In this document: positions 26,938 to 35,852 of the stretch, in pieces
How the letters are laid out: each line of letters starts with the position of its first letter
Position numbering within the stretch: the stretch's first letter is position 1
Source of the DNA: Ferrimonas balearica
GTDB lineage: Bacteria > Pseudomonadota > Gammaproteobacteria > Enterobacterales > Shewanellaceae
NCBI RefSeq assembly: GCF_019802085.1
Contig: NZ_JAHVHV010000001.1
Coordinates: 1,154,874 to 1,218,873, forward strand
Direction of reading: 5' to 3'
DNA length: 64,000 bases
The notes under the pieces: model-generated
What the model saw: only the letters and a program-made list of their open reading frames with translations
Databases searched by the model: none
Told to the model about the DNA's origin: nothing
Translations under genes and position numbers: made by a program

Positions 26938-27577
26938 ACAACCCAGCACCCAGGAATCCGTCGAGAAGCTGACTGACGTCAAAGCCGTCATTGCCTATCT
27001 CGCCGAGCAGTTTCCTGCGTGTTTCTCCCTCGAAGGCGACGCCAAGCCCCTGAAGATTGGCCTGTTCCAAGACCTCGCTGAGCGTCTTGACCAGGACGAG
27101 CGGGTCAGCAAAACCCAGCTGCGTCAGGCGCTGCGCCGTTACACCAACTCCTGGCGTTACCTGCGCTGCCAGAAGGCCGGCGCCCAGCGGGTCGACCTGG
27201 ATGGCAACGAAGTGGGTGAACTGGAAGCGGAGCACGTAGAGCACGCCCAGAAGACCCTGAAGGAGAGCCAGGACAAGGCCAAGGCCGCCCGGGCGGAGAA
27301 GCAGGGCCGCGAAAACAAACGTCCTGAGGGCCGCAAACCGGCTCGCTCCGAGCGGGCGAAAAACGCTAAGCTCAAGAGTAAACCGGAAACCAAGCGGAAC
27401 CCGGCTCCCCTTAAGGCGGTCTCATCTGACAAGCTGAAAGTGGATCAGGCCGTCATGGTGCAGTTGGGTCGCACCCCCGCCAAAGGGGTGATCGTCGACA
27501 TCAACCGCGATGACGTGATGGTTCGCCTGGAAACCGGCCTGACCGTTAAGGTGAAAGCCGAACACCTGCGCATCTAA
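26927..27577 (+). CDS. proQ: RNA chaperone ProQ
   Basis: A 216-residue RNA-binding protein from ATG 26927. The N-terminal FinO/ProQ domain (about 10-120) includes VIAYLAEQFPACFSLEGDAKPLKIGLFQDLAERL and the RYTNSWRYLRCQKAGAQRVDLDGN stretch. A basic, low-complexity linker (about 125-165, KRPEGRKPARSERAKN) joins it to a C-terminal Tudor/KOW-like domain (GRTPAKGVIVDINRDDVMVRLETG). It binds structured mRNAs and small RNAs, and in E. coli affects ProP levels. prc follows after 29 nt, as in E. coli. Confidence 0.96.
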   Translation: MTTEQPSTQESVEKLTDVKAVIAYLAEQFPACFSLEGDAKPLKIGLFQDLAERLDQDERVSKTQLRQALRRYTNSWRYLRCQKAGAQRVDLDGNEVGELEAEHVEHAQKTLKESQDKAKAARAEKQGRENKRPEGRKPARSERAKNAKLKSKPETKRNPAPLKAVSSDKLKVDQAVMVQLGRTPAKGVIVDINRDDVMVRLETGLTVKVKAEHLRI

Positions 27578-27606
27578 CGCCAGCAGCGAAAAGGAGTTGC
27601 GAGTCG

Positions 27607-29652
27607 ATGATGAAACATACCCTGTCAGCCTTGGTGGCCGGCGCACTGCTTACCACCCAGGCCTGGGCACTCGCCCCTGACATCAAGTCGTCTGAACTGC
27701 CCCAGCTGAGCCAGGAGGCGCAGCACCGGGTGGCCAGTAAGCGGGTCGCGGATCTGTTCACCCGCTCCCACTATCGCCAGTTCGAAATGGACCAGGCGTT
27801 TTCAGACCAGGTCTTCGACCGCTATCTCCAACAGCTCGATTTCAATCGTTCGCTGCTGCTGGCCGGTGACGTGGCCCAGTTCGAATCCCAGCGCAACCGC
27901 TTTGCCGAGCGGATCGCCAAGGGCGATCTCAAGGTGGCCTACGATCTCTACCGGATCTCCATGCAGCGCCGCTACGAGCGTCTCTCTTACGCGCTGGAGC
28001 TGCTGGACACCCCCATCTCCTTCGAGGAGCCCGGGGACAAGTACTACTTCGACCGCGAAGAAGCCCCCTGGGCCAAGACCGAAGCAGAGCTGGATGAGAT
28101 CTGGCGCCAGCGGGTCAAGTACGACGCCCTGAACCTGGCCATGACCGGCAAGGATTGGGAGGAGATCAAGGACATTCTTGGCAAGCGTTACAACAACGCC
28201 ATCAAGCGTCTGTCCCAGACCAACAGCGAAGACGTGTTCCAGTCGGCAATGAACGCCTTTGCCTACACCATCGAACCGCACACCAGCTACCTGTCGCCGC
28301 GTAATGCTGATCGCTTCCAGACCGAGATGAATCTGTCTTTGGAGGGGATCGGCGCGGTCCTGCGGATGACCGACGACTACACCGTGGTGCAATCCCTGGT
28401 GACCGGCGGCCCGGCAGACAAGCAGGGCGAGCTCTCCCCGGATGACAAGATCATCGGCGTTGGCCAGGACGGGGAGGAGATGGTCGACGTGATTGGCTGG
28501 CGACTGGACGATGTGGTGGATCTCATCAAGGGGCCCAAGGACTCCAAGGTGACCCTGCAGGTGCTGCCGGCCAAAGGCGGCAGCAACGCCCGCGCCAAGG
28601 AGATCGTCATCGTCCGTGACAAGGTCCGACTGGAGGACCGGGCGGTCAAATCCCAAGTGCTGGAGGTGGAGCAGGGCAGTGAGCAGGCTCGCCGCATTGG
28701 GGTGATTGAGATCCCCAGCTTCTACATGAACATCAGCCAGGATGTGGCCAAAGAGCTGGCCAAGCTCGACGAGGAGAACGTCGAGGGGATCATCATCGAC
28801 CTGCGGGGCAACGGCGGTGGCGCCTTGAGCGAAGCCAGCCTGTTGACCGGCCTGTTCATCCGTCAGGGTCCGGTGGTGCAGATCCGCGACCAGCGCGGTC
28901 GCATCAGCGTCAACGGCGACAACGACGGTCAGCTGGCCTACGACGGCCCGATGACGGTGATGGTGGATCGCTACAGCGCCTCCGCTTCGGAGATCTTCGC
29001 CGCCGCCATGCAGGACTACGGTCGTGCCCTGATCGTCGGTGAACAGACCTTCGGCAAGGGCACCGTACAGCAGCACCGCGGTTTGGGCCGCATCTACGAT
29101 CTGTACGAAAACCCCATGGGCAACGTCACCTACACCATCGCCAAGTTCTACCGCATCAACGGCGGCAGCACCCAGCTCGAAGGGGTGATCCCGGACCTGC
29201 GCTTCCCCAGCTTTGTCGAGCACGGCGAGTACGGCGAATCCCAGGAAAAGAACCCGCTGCCTTGGGATTCCGTACCCGGCGCCCGTTACCAGCAGGTGGA
29301 CGACATCTCCCAGGAGCTGGTTGTCCAGCTGAAAAAACGCCACAACGACCGCATCGCCGGTGAGCTGGAGTTTGAGCTGCTCAATGAGGACATCGCCCGC
29401 TACCGGGAGGAGAAGGACAAGGGGTGGATCTCCCTGGTCAAGTCCGAGCGTGAAGCGGAGTCCGATGCGGAAGATGCCCGTGAACTGTCGCGTCTCAACG
29501 CCCGCCGGGACCTGATGGGCCAGGAGCCCATCGAAGATCTGGCGGCGGCCGAGGAGATGGAAGTGGACGACTACCTGCTGGATGAAGCCGGCGCCATTAC
29601 CCTCGACATGGTCGACTGGGATCGGGTGGCGAGCAGTAAAAAGGCTCAATAA
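27607..29652 (+). CDS. prc: Tail-specific (carboxy-terminal processing) protease Prc
   Basis: A 681-residue periplasmic serine protease with a signal peptide (MMKHTLSALVAGALLTTQAWA). A PDZ domain (about 235-325, LEGIGAVLRMTDDYTVVQSLVTGGPADKQGELSPDDKI) precedes the S41 peptidase domain. The Ser-Lys dyad lies in VDRYSASASEIFAAAMQDYG (Ser near 457-461) and QTFGKGTVQ (Lys about 25 residues later). It degrades proteins with nonpolar C termini and trims PBP3 and endopeptidases in E. coli. It has its own terminator downstream. Length fits the family (682 in E. coli). Confidence 0.97.
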   Translation: MMKHTLSALVAGALLTTQAWALAPDIKSSELPQLSQEAQHRVASKRVADLFTRSHYRQFEMDQAFSDQVFDRYLQQLDFNRSLLLAGDVAQFESQRNRFAERIAKGDLKVAYDLYRISMQRRYERLSYALELLDTPISFEEPGDKYYFDREEAPWAKTEAELDEIWRQRVKYDALNLAMTGKDWEEIKDILGKRYNNAIKRLSQTNSEDVFQSAMNAFAYTIEPHTSYLSPRNADRFQTEMNLSLEGIGAVLRMTDDYTVVQSLVTGGPADKQGELSPDDKIIGVGQDGEEMVDVIGWRLDDVVDLIKGPKDSKVTLQVLPAKGGSNARAKEIVIVRDKVRLEDRAVKSQVLEVEQGSEQARRIGVIEIPSFYMNISQDVAKELAKLDEENVEGIIIDLRGNGGGALSEASLLTGLFIRQGPVVQIRDQRGRISVNGDNDGQLAYDGPMTVMVDRYSASASEIFAAAMQDYGRALIVGEQTFGKGTVQQHRGLGRIYDLYENPMGNVTYTIAKFYRINGGSTQLEGVIPDLRFPSFVEHGEYGESQEKNPLPWDSVPGARYQQVDDISQELVVQLKKRHNDRIAGELEFELLNEDIARYREEKDKGWISLVKSEREAESDAEDARELSRLNARRDLMGQEPIEDLAAAEEMEVDDYLLDEAGAITLDMVDWDRVASSKKAQ

Positions 29653-29673
29653 ATCCAAGGGTTAAAATGACAT

Positions 29674-29706
29674 AAAGCGCTGCACAGGATGCAGCGCTTT
29701 TGTTTT
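29674..29706 (+). terminator. Terminator of msrC-proQ-prc
   Basis: An 11-bp perfect stem (AAAGCGCTGCA 29674-29684 with TGCAGCGCTTT 29690-29700) and then TGTTTT, 22 nt after the prc stop. Confidence 0.9.
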
Positions 29707-29785
29707 GGCTCGCCTTGTCCTGACGGGCACCTTCGTGTTACACAAACTAAGGAGTTACAAAACAATAACAAACTTGGGAAGAGTT

Positions 29786-31162
29786 ATGACGCAACAGGCA
29801 GTAACCCACGGTAGGTGGTCGAGTCGGTTCACCTACATTTTGGCCGCCACCGGGGCCGCCGTGGGACTGGGGAACATCTGGAAGTTTCCCTACATCATGG
29901 GGGAGAACGGCGGCGGCGCCTTCGTCCTGGTTTATCTCCTCTGCATCCTCTTTATCGGCATCCCCATCATGATGTCGGAAGTGATCATCGGCAAATTCGG
30001 CCGCCAGACCCCGGCCCGCTCCGTCGCCCTGATGGCCGACGCCTCCGGCGGGGGCAAGGGTTGGTCCATCGTCGGATGGTCCGGTGTGCTGGCCGGCTAC
30101 CTTATCCTCTCCTTCTACGTGGTGATCGCCGGCTGGGCGCTGGCCTACACCTGGTACGGCTTTACCGGTCTGTTCGATGGTCGCGACGCCCAGGAGATCG
30201 GCACCCTGTTCTCCGGGCTTAACGCCTCGCCGGGCCCCCTGATGCTGTGGAGCCTCGCCATTGTCCTGGGCACCGTGCTGGTGGTGGGCAAGGGGGTCCG
30301 TGAAGGGCTGGAGCGGGCGGTCAACTGGATGATGCCGGCGCTGCTGGTGCTTCTGGTGGTGATGGTGATCTACGCCGCACGCCGGGGCGATTTTGCCGCG
30401 GCCGTGACCTTCATGTTCAACCCCGACTTCAGCGCCCTGAGCTGGAACGGGGTGCTCATTGCCCTGGGCCACAGTTTCTTCACCCTGTCCCTGGCTTCCG
30501 GGATCATGACCATGTACGGCGCCTACCTGCCGGAGCAGACCTCGGTGGTCAAAACCTCCATCTGGATCGCCCTGATGGACACCCTGGTAGCGATGCTGGC
30601 CGGTCTGGCCATCTACCCCATCGTCTTTGCCAACGGCCTGGAGCCTGGCGCCGGCCCCGGCCTCATCTTCCAAACCCTGCCCATCGCCTTTGGCTCCATG
30701 CCTCTGGGCCAGCTGTTTGGGGGCCTGTTCTTCCTGATGCTGGTGGTGGCGGCGTTCACCTCCGCCATTGCTCTGATTGAGTCCTCCGTGGCCTGGCTGG
30801 TGGAGAAGCGCGGCTTTAAGCGGATGCAGGCTGCGGTGGTGGCCGGGCTTGGGATCTGGCTGCTCAGCCTGCTGACGGTGTTCTCGGTGACCGGTGCCCC
30901 CTGGGCCGTAGTGTCGCTTTGGAGCGACATCCAGATCAGCTTCTTCGATCTGCTGGACTACATCACCGCCAACATCATGCTGCCCCTGGGTGGCCTGCTG
31001 ATCGCGCTCTTTACCGGCTATCGTGTAAGGAAGGAGATCACCTGCCGCGAAATTGGCAGCGTGAAGAGTGTCTACGGGATCTGGCGCTTCTCGGTGCGCT
31101 ACGTGGCACCGGTGGCCATCACCCTGGTCTTCCTGCAGCTGATCGGTGTGCTGGGTCTCTAA
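29786..31162 (+). CDS. Sodium-dependent transporter, NSS (SNF) family
   Basis: A 458-residue inner-membrane symporter from ATG 29786, preceded by GGGAAGAG; the frame is open further upstream through the prc terminator, which argues against an earlier start. About 12 membrane segments are visible. FTYILAATGAAVGLGNIWKFPYIMGENGGGAF is the TM1 signature with the unwound Na+/substrate site, and ALGHSFFTLSLASGIMTMYGAY marks TM6. NSS proteins (LeuT, TnaT, MhsT) import amino acids with Na+; the specific substrate cannot be read. An NhaC-type antiporter follows on the same strand. Confidence 0.92.
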   Translation: MTQQAVTHGRWSSRFTYILAATGAAVGLGNIWKFPYIMGENGGGAFVLVYLLCILFIGIPIMMSEVIIGKFGRQTPARSVALMADASGGGKGWSIVGWSGVLAGYLILSFYVVIAGWALAYTWYGFTGLFDGRDAQEIGTLFSGLNASPGPLMLWSLAIVLGTVLVVGKGVREGLERAVNWMMPALLVLLVVMVIYAARRGDFAAAVTFMFNPDFSALSWNGVLIALGHSFFTLSLASGIMTMYGAYLPEQTSVVKTSIWIALMDTLVAMLAGLAIYPIVFANGLEPGAGPGLIFQTLPIAFGSMPLGQLFGGLFFLMLVVAAFTSAIALIESSVAWLVEKRGFKRMQAAVVAGLGIWLLSLLTVFSVTGAPWAVVSLWSDIQISFFDLLDYITANIMLPLGGLLIALFTGYRVRKEITCREIGSVKSVYGIWRFSVRYVAPVAITLVFLQLIGVLGL

Positions 31163-31187
31163 GAGCCCGGCTGACAGGATGAGATTG

Positions 31188-31209
31188 GACGCCGTCCCCG
31201 GACGGCGTC
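31188..31209 (+). terminator. Strong hairpin between the NSS and NhaC genes
   Basis: A 10-bp perfect stem (GACGCCGTCC with GGACGGCGTC) and a 2-nt loop, followed by TGACGTTTT. The T-run is displaced, so it may stabilise the upstream 3' end or terminate only partly. Confidence 0.5.
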
Positions 31210-31230
31210 TGACGTTTTATGGAACGACGA

Positions 31231-32688
31231 ATGAGCGATAAACAACCTTCTTTATGGGACGCCCTGATCCCCGTCGCCGTGCTGGTGGTGGGGCTGGTGC
31301 TCTCGGTCAACCTCTTCTCCGACGACGCCTCCTATGGGCCCAACCAGATTGTGCTCTTCCTGGCCGCTGGCGTGGCCATGGTGATTGGCTGGAAAAACGG
31401 CCTGCGCTGGGAAACCATCGAGCAGGGCCTGCAAAAGGGGATCGCCATCTCCATCGGGGCGATCATCATCCTGCTGGCCGTGGGCAGCCTGATTGGCACC
31501 TTCCTGCTGGCCGGCACCGTACCGACCCTGATCTACTACGGCCTGAACCTGTTGAACCCCGGGATCTTCTACGCCGCCAGCTGCGCCATCTGCGCCATCG
31601 TCGCGCTGTCCATCGGCAGCTCCTGGACGGTGGCGGCGACCGTGGGGGTGGCCCTGATGGGGGTCAGCCAGGGACTGGGGATGGACCCGGCGGTCACCGC
31701 CGGTGCGGTGATCTCCGGCGCCTATTTCGGCGACAAGATGTCCCCGTTGTCAGAAACCACCAACCTGGCGCCGGCGGTGGCCGGCTCCGAGCTGTTCGGT
31801 CACATCCGCCACATGTCCCGGACCTCGGTGCCCGCTTTTGTCCTGGCGTTGCTGATCTTCGTGGTGATGGGCTGGGATGGCGGCGAGGGGTACGACCCGG
31901 CCCGCCTGCAGGCCATCGAAGCCGGCCTTAAGTCGCAGTTCAACCTCGGTTGGCACCTGTTGCTGCCCCTAGTGCTGGTGCTGGTGCTGGCGATGCTCAA
32001 GGTGCCTGCCTTCCCGGCGATTGCCATCGGTGCCTTGACCGGCGGCCTGTGGGCGGCGCTGTTCCAGCCGGAGATGATCCGGACCCTGGCGGGGGAGGGG
32101 GGCGGCTACGGCTTTGCCGCTCTGACCCAGGTGTGGACCGCCCTGTTCGAGGGGATCAGCGTGGAAACCGGGTCGGATGATCTGGACTCGCTGCTCTCCG
32201 GCGGTGGCATGGGCTCGATGATGAACACCGTCTGGCTGGTGCTCTCGGCCATGACCTTTGGCGCCGTGATGGAGACCGCCGGTCTGCTGCGTAAGGTGGT
32301 GGAGGCGATCCTCTCCGGGGTGAAAACCAGCGGCTCCTTGATTGCCACCACCATCACCAGCTGCTTCGGCGTCAACCTGCTGACCGCCGATCAGTACATC
32401 GCCATCGTGGTGCCGGGCCGGATGTTCAAGTCCGCCTACGAGGAGCGGGGTCTGGCGCCGGTCAACCTTTCCCGTGCCCTGGAGGACGGCGGCACCATCA
32501 CCTCCCCCCTGGTGCCCTGGAACAGTTGTGGCGCGTATATGCAGGGGGTGTTAATGGTGAATCCGTTTGATTACGCTTTGTACGCCTTTTTTAACTGGTT
32601 GAGTCCGGTGGTTGGTATACTGCTGGCCCACCTGGGGATCGGCATCAAGATGGCGATCACCCCCGACACTCGCCTAGAGAAGCAGTAA
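31231..32688 (+). CDS. nhaC: Na+/H+ antiporter, NhaC family
   Basis: A 485-residue inner-membrane protein with about 11-12 membrane segments. I use ATG 31231 (MSDKQPSLWDALIPVAVL); ATG 31219 adds four residues. SIGSSWTVAATVGVALMG, SGAYFGDKMSPLSETTNLAPAVAG and NLLTADQYIAIVVPGRMF are typical NhaC motifs with the charged and polar residues of the ion path. The family expels Na+ in exchange for protons; some members couple to organic acids. Placed after a Na+-driven symporter, it would recycle the Na+ that the symporter brings in. The 25-nt space to pepN contains AAGGAG. Confidence 0.9.
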   Translation: MSDKQPSLWDALIPVAVLVVGLVLSVNLFSDDASYGPNQIVLFLAAGVAMVIGWKNGLRWETIEQGLQKGIAISIGAIIILLAVGSLIGTFLLAGTVPTLIYYGLNLLNPGIFYAASCAICAIVALSIGSSWTVAATVGVALMGVSQGLGMDPAVTAGAVISGAYFGDKMSPLSETTNLAPAVAGSELFGHIRHMSRTSVPAFVLALLIFVVMGWDGGEGYDPARLQAIEAGLKSQFNLGWHLLLPLVLVLVLAMLKVPAFPAIAIGALTGGLWAALFQPEMIRTLAGEGGGYGFAALTQVWTALFEGISVETGSDDLDSLLSGGGMGSMMNTVWLVLSAMTFGAVMETAGLLRKVVEAILSGVKTSGSLIATTITSCFGVNLLTADQYIAIVVPGRMFKSAYEERGLAPVNLSRALEDGGTITSPLVPWNSCGAYMQGVLMVNPFDYALYAFFNWLSPVVGILLAHLGIGIKMAITPDTRLEKQ

Positions 32689-32702
32689 GGAGAGCGCGAC
32701 CG

Positions 32703-35315
32703 ATGCAGGCCATGCAAGCCAAATATCGTAAGGACTACCGGGCCCCGGACTTCACCATCACAGACCTGTCCCTGGTGTTTCAATTGGATCCCCACCACAC
32801 CCGGGTGACGGCCACCAGCCAGGTGGTGCGTCAGAACAGTGAGGCCAGCGAGCTGGTGCTGGACGGCGAAGCCCTGACCCTGGTGTCCGTCAGCCTGGAT
32901 GGCCAGACACTGGCACCCGGCGACTACCGCGAGGCGGAGGGTCAGCTGGTGGTCACCCTGACCCGCGACAGCGCAGAGCTGGTGATCGAAACCGAGATCG
33001 ATCCGGCCAACAACACCACCTTGGAGGGGCTCTACCAGTCCGGTGGCGCATTCTGCACCCAGTGTGAAGCGGAAGGCTTTCGCCGCATCACCTACTACCT
33101 GGATCGCCCTGACGTGCTGGCCCGTTACCGCACCCGGGTGGAAGCGGATCAGGCGCAGTACCCCTACCTGCTGTCCAACGGCAACAAGGTGGATGCCGGC
33201 ACCCTTGAGGGCGGTCGACACTTCGCCACCTGGGAAGACCCGTACCCCAAGCCGAGCTACCTCTTTGCCCTGGTGGCCGGCGATTTTGACCTGCTGGAGG
33301 ACTGCTTTACTACTGCCTCCGGCCGTGATGTCGCCCTGCAGCTGTTTGTGGACCGGGGCAACCTGCACCGGGGCCACCACGCCATGGCCTCTCTCAAGCA
33401 CGCCATGACCTGGGACGAGCAGCGCTTCGGCCTGGAGTACGATCTGGACATCTACATGGTGGTCGCCGTGGACTTCTTCAACATGGGGGCCATGGAGAAC
33501 AAGGGGCTGAACATCTTCAACTCCAAGGCGGTGCTGGCCGATCCCCAGACCGCCACCGACGCCGAGTACCACCGCATTGAGTCCATCATCGGCCACGAGT
33601 ACTTCCACAACTGGACCGGCAACCGGGTCACCTGCCGTGACTGGTTCCAGCTGAGCCTCAAAGAGGGGCTGACGGTGTTCCGTGACCAGGAGTTCTCCTC
33701 CGAGATGGGCTCCCGGGCGGTCAACCGCATCCAGGCGGTCAAGGTGGTGCGCAATCAGCAGTTCGCCGAAGACGCCGGCCCCATGGCGCATCCGATCCGC
33801 CCCGATAAGGTGATCGAGATGAACAACTTCTACACGGTCACCGTGTACGACAAGGGCGCCGAAGTGATCCGTATGATGCACACCCTGCTGGGGGAAGCCG
33901 GTTTCCGAAAGGGGATGGATCTCTACTTCGAACGCCACGACGGCCAGGCGGTGACCTGCGATGACTTCGTCCAGGCGATGGAGGACGCCAGTGGCAACGA
34001 TCTGTCCCTGTTCCGTCGCTGGTACAGCCAAAGCGGCACCCCGGTCCTGGTGGCGGAGGATCACTACGACGCCGAGCGCCGTCAGTATCACCTGACCTTG
34101 AGCCAGCGCACGCCGGCCACCGCCGACCAGGCCGACAAAGCACCCCTGCACATCCCGGTGGCCATCGAACTTCTGAACGCCGAGGGCCAGCCGGTGCCTC
34201 TGTTGGTGGAGGGCGCGGCCCACAGCCCGCTGCTGGAGCTCAAATCCGAAAGCCAGAGCTGGGTGTTTGACGAGGTCGATGGCCCCGTGGTGCCGTCGCT
34301 GCTGCAGGAGTTCTCCGCCCCGGTCCGTCTGGAGTACCACTACGATGCCGCGTCACTGGCGCGGATCTTGGCCCACGCCGGTAACGACTTTGCCCGCTGG
34401 GATGCCGCCCAATCCCTGCTGACCCAGGAAATCTTCGCCCTGGTCAATGGGGATCAATATCGGGTGAGCGACACCGCGATGGACGCGTTGCGTGCCGTGC
34501 TGTTGGCGCAAGGGCAGGACCCGGCGCTGGTCGCAGAGCTGCTGACCCTGCCGTCGGAGTCCACCCTGGCCCAGTCCCGGCCCGGACACGATGTGGAAGC
34601 CATTCACCAGTGCCGCCGTCAGGCCGCCACCGAACTGGGCCTGGCCCTGGAAGACGAGCTGATGGCGGTGTGCCTGGCCAACACCGATCCCCGATACGCC
34701 AACGATGGCGCGGCAGTGGGCCGGCGCAGCCTGAAGAACGCCTGCTTGAGCCTGCTGGCGATGGCCGGTCGGGTTCAGGCTCAGGAGTGGGTGGCCAAGC
34801 AGTTCGATAACGCCGACAACATGACCGACACCCTGGCGGCCCTGAACGCCGCCAACCAGGGGCAACTGCCCATCGCGTCCTCGCTGATGGCGCGCTTTGA
34901 AACCCAGTGGCGTGACCAGCCGCTGGTGATGGACAAGTGGTTCAGCCAGGTGGGGATGACCCCGAGCGGTGATGTCCTGACCCAGGTGGAAGCGGCCATG
35001 GCGCATCCGGCCTTCGACATCGCCAACCCCAACCGGGTGCGGGCGCTGGTCAGTGCCTTTGCCGAGGGCAACCCCAACGGGTTCCATGCGGCCGATGGCA
35101 GTGGCTACCGCTTCCTTACGGACCTGCTGATCAAGCTCAATGGCATCAACCCCCAGTGTGCGGCCCGCATCATGACTCCCTTGATGCAGTGGCAGACCCA
35201 GGATGAAGACCGTCAAACAATGATGCTGGCCGAGCTCAAGCGGTTGGCGGCCCTGGACGGGCTCAGTCGCGACCTCTATGAGAAGGTAAGCAAGAGTCTG
35301 GCGCTGGCCGATTAA
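32703..35315 (+). CDS. pepN: Aminopeptidase N (M1 family)
   Basis: An 870-residue zinc aminopeptidase, the E. coli PepN length, that removes N-terminal residues in the last steps of cytoplasmic protein turnover. GAMENKGLNIFNSK (about 262-275) is the substrate-anchoring motif. HEYFHNWTGNRVTCRDWFQLSLKEGLTVFRD holds the HExxH zinc site (H298, H302) and the third ligand Glu 18 residues on. The C-terminal helical superhelix runs from about 550 to the end. AAGGAG precedes the ATG. DUF2835 starts 3 nt after the stop. Confidence 0.97.
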   Translation: MQAMQAKYRKDYRAPDFTITDLSLVFQLDPHHTRVTATSQVVRQNSEASELVLDGEALTLVSVSLDGQTLAPGDYREAEGQLVVTLTRDSAELVIETEIDPANNTTLEGLYQSGGAFCTQCEAEGFRRITYYLDRPDVLARYRTRVEADQAQYPYLLSNGNKVDAGTLEGGRHFATWEDPYPKPSYLFALVAGDFDLLEDCFTTASGRDVALQLFVDRGNLHRGHHAMASLKHAMTWDEQRFGLEYDLDIYMVVAVDFFNMGAMENKGLNIFNSKAVLADPQTATDAEYHRIESIIGHEYFHNWTGNRVTCRDWFQLSLKEGLTVFRDQEFSSEMGSRAVNRIQAVKVVRNQQFAEDAGPMAHPIRPDKVIEMNNFYTVTVYDKGAEVIRMMHTLLGEAGFRKGMDLYFERHDGQAVTCDDFVQAMEDASGNDLSLFRRWYSQSGTPVLVAEDHYDAERRQYHLTLSQRTPATADQADKAPLHIPVAIELLNAEGQPVPLLVEGAAHSPLLELKSESQSWVFDEVDGPVVPSLLQEFSAPVRLEYHYDAASLARILAHAGNDFARWDAAQSLLTQEIFALVNGDQYRVSDTAMDALRAVLLAQGQDPALVAELLTLPSESTLAQSRPGHDVEAIHQCRRQAATELGLALEDELMAVCLANTDPRYANDGAAVGRRSLKNACLSLLAMAGRVQAQEWVAKQFDNADNMTDTLAALNAANQGQLPIASSLMARFETQWRDQPLVMDKWFSQVGMTPSGDVLTQVEAAMAHPAFDIANPNRVRALVSAFAEGNPNGFHAADGSGYRFLTDLLIKLNGINPQCAARIMTPLMQWQTQDEDRQTMMLAELKRLAALDGLSRDLYEKVSKSLALAD

Positions 35316-35318
35316 CCC

Positions 35319-35540
35319 ATGCCGAGCTACGTCTTTGACTTGCGGATCTCCAGCCAGTCGATCCGGCGCTACTACCAGGGACAAGCGGACCTGGTGGTGG
35401 TGCGGGACAGGGCAGGGCGGGTCATCCATCTTCACCCCAGGTATCTGCGTCCCCACCTGCGCCCCGAAGGGGTGGTGGGCGCCTTCTGCCTGACCCTCGG
35501 TGAGCGCGGAGAGTTCCTGGGTTTGGAACGGCTAAGTTAG
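35319..35540 (+). CDS. DUF2835 family small protein
   Basis: A 73-residue protein (MPSYVFDLRISSQSIRRYYQGQADLVVVRDRAGRVIHLHPRYLRPHL) matching DUF2835, short beta-rich proteins found in marine gammaproteobacteria. The function is unknown. It is 3 nt downstream of pepN, in the same transcript, and ends at a strong terminator. Confidence 0.85.
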   Translation: MPSYVFDLRISSQSIRRYYQGQADLVVVRDRAGRVIHLHPRYLRPHLRPEGVVGAFCLTLGERGEFLGLERLS

Positions 35541-35560
35541 AGTAAAAGCTTCAAACGATA

Positions 35561-35593
35561 AGAGGCCGGGTTGCACCCGGCCTCTTTGTTTTT
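35561..35593 (+). terminator. Terminator after pepN-DUF2835
   Basis: An 11-bp stem (AGAGGCCGGGT 35561-35571 with ACCCGGCCTCT 35575-35585) followed by TTGTTTTT. Confidence 0.92.
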
Positions 35594-35852
35594 CATCTAT
35601 CAAAAAGTGCTTTAAAAACATAAGGGTATCCTATACTGGCCGGTCCAGTTGAAGCGCCGGGATAGGTCATTTAAATGAGGTGATTTAAATGGTCGTTTGA
35701 AAGTCACTAAGTTTGTGAATTTGAAGTGCTTTCTATGTCACAAAGTGGTTGCTCGCACCATTTCCTTGTTGTAACAATGGGGTTAATTTTGGGCTCGTTC
35801 GAGATCCGAAATCTCAAAAAACGATAACATCAGGGAAGGGAGAACAGCGACA
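35594..35852 (+). promoter_or_regulatory. Repeat-rich leader of the DUF1302-MMPL operon
   Basis: AT-rich, gene-free DNA. TATACT (35632-35637) is a good -10 without a clear -35. Further down are two ATTTAAAT palindromes 14 bp apart (35669-35676, 35683-35690), an inverted repeat TTTGTGA/TCACAAA (35712-35718 and 35738-35744, 19-bp spacer) and a short hairpin GAGAT/ATCTC (35801-35815). GGGAAGGGAG precedes the ATG at 35853. The pattern suggests a regulated promoter with a long leader; the regulators are not identified. Confidence 0.45.

Noticed and set aside
35712..35744. CRP site upstream of DUF1302 (TGTGA and TCACA half-sites)
   Set aside because: The half-sites are 19 bp apart instead of 6, so CRP would not bind them as one site.
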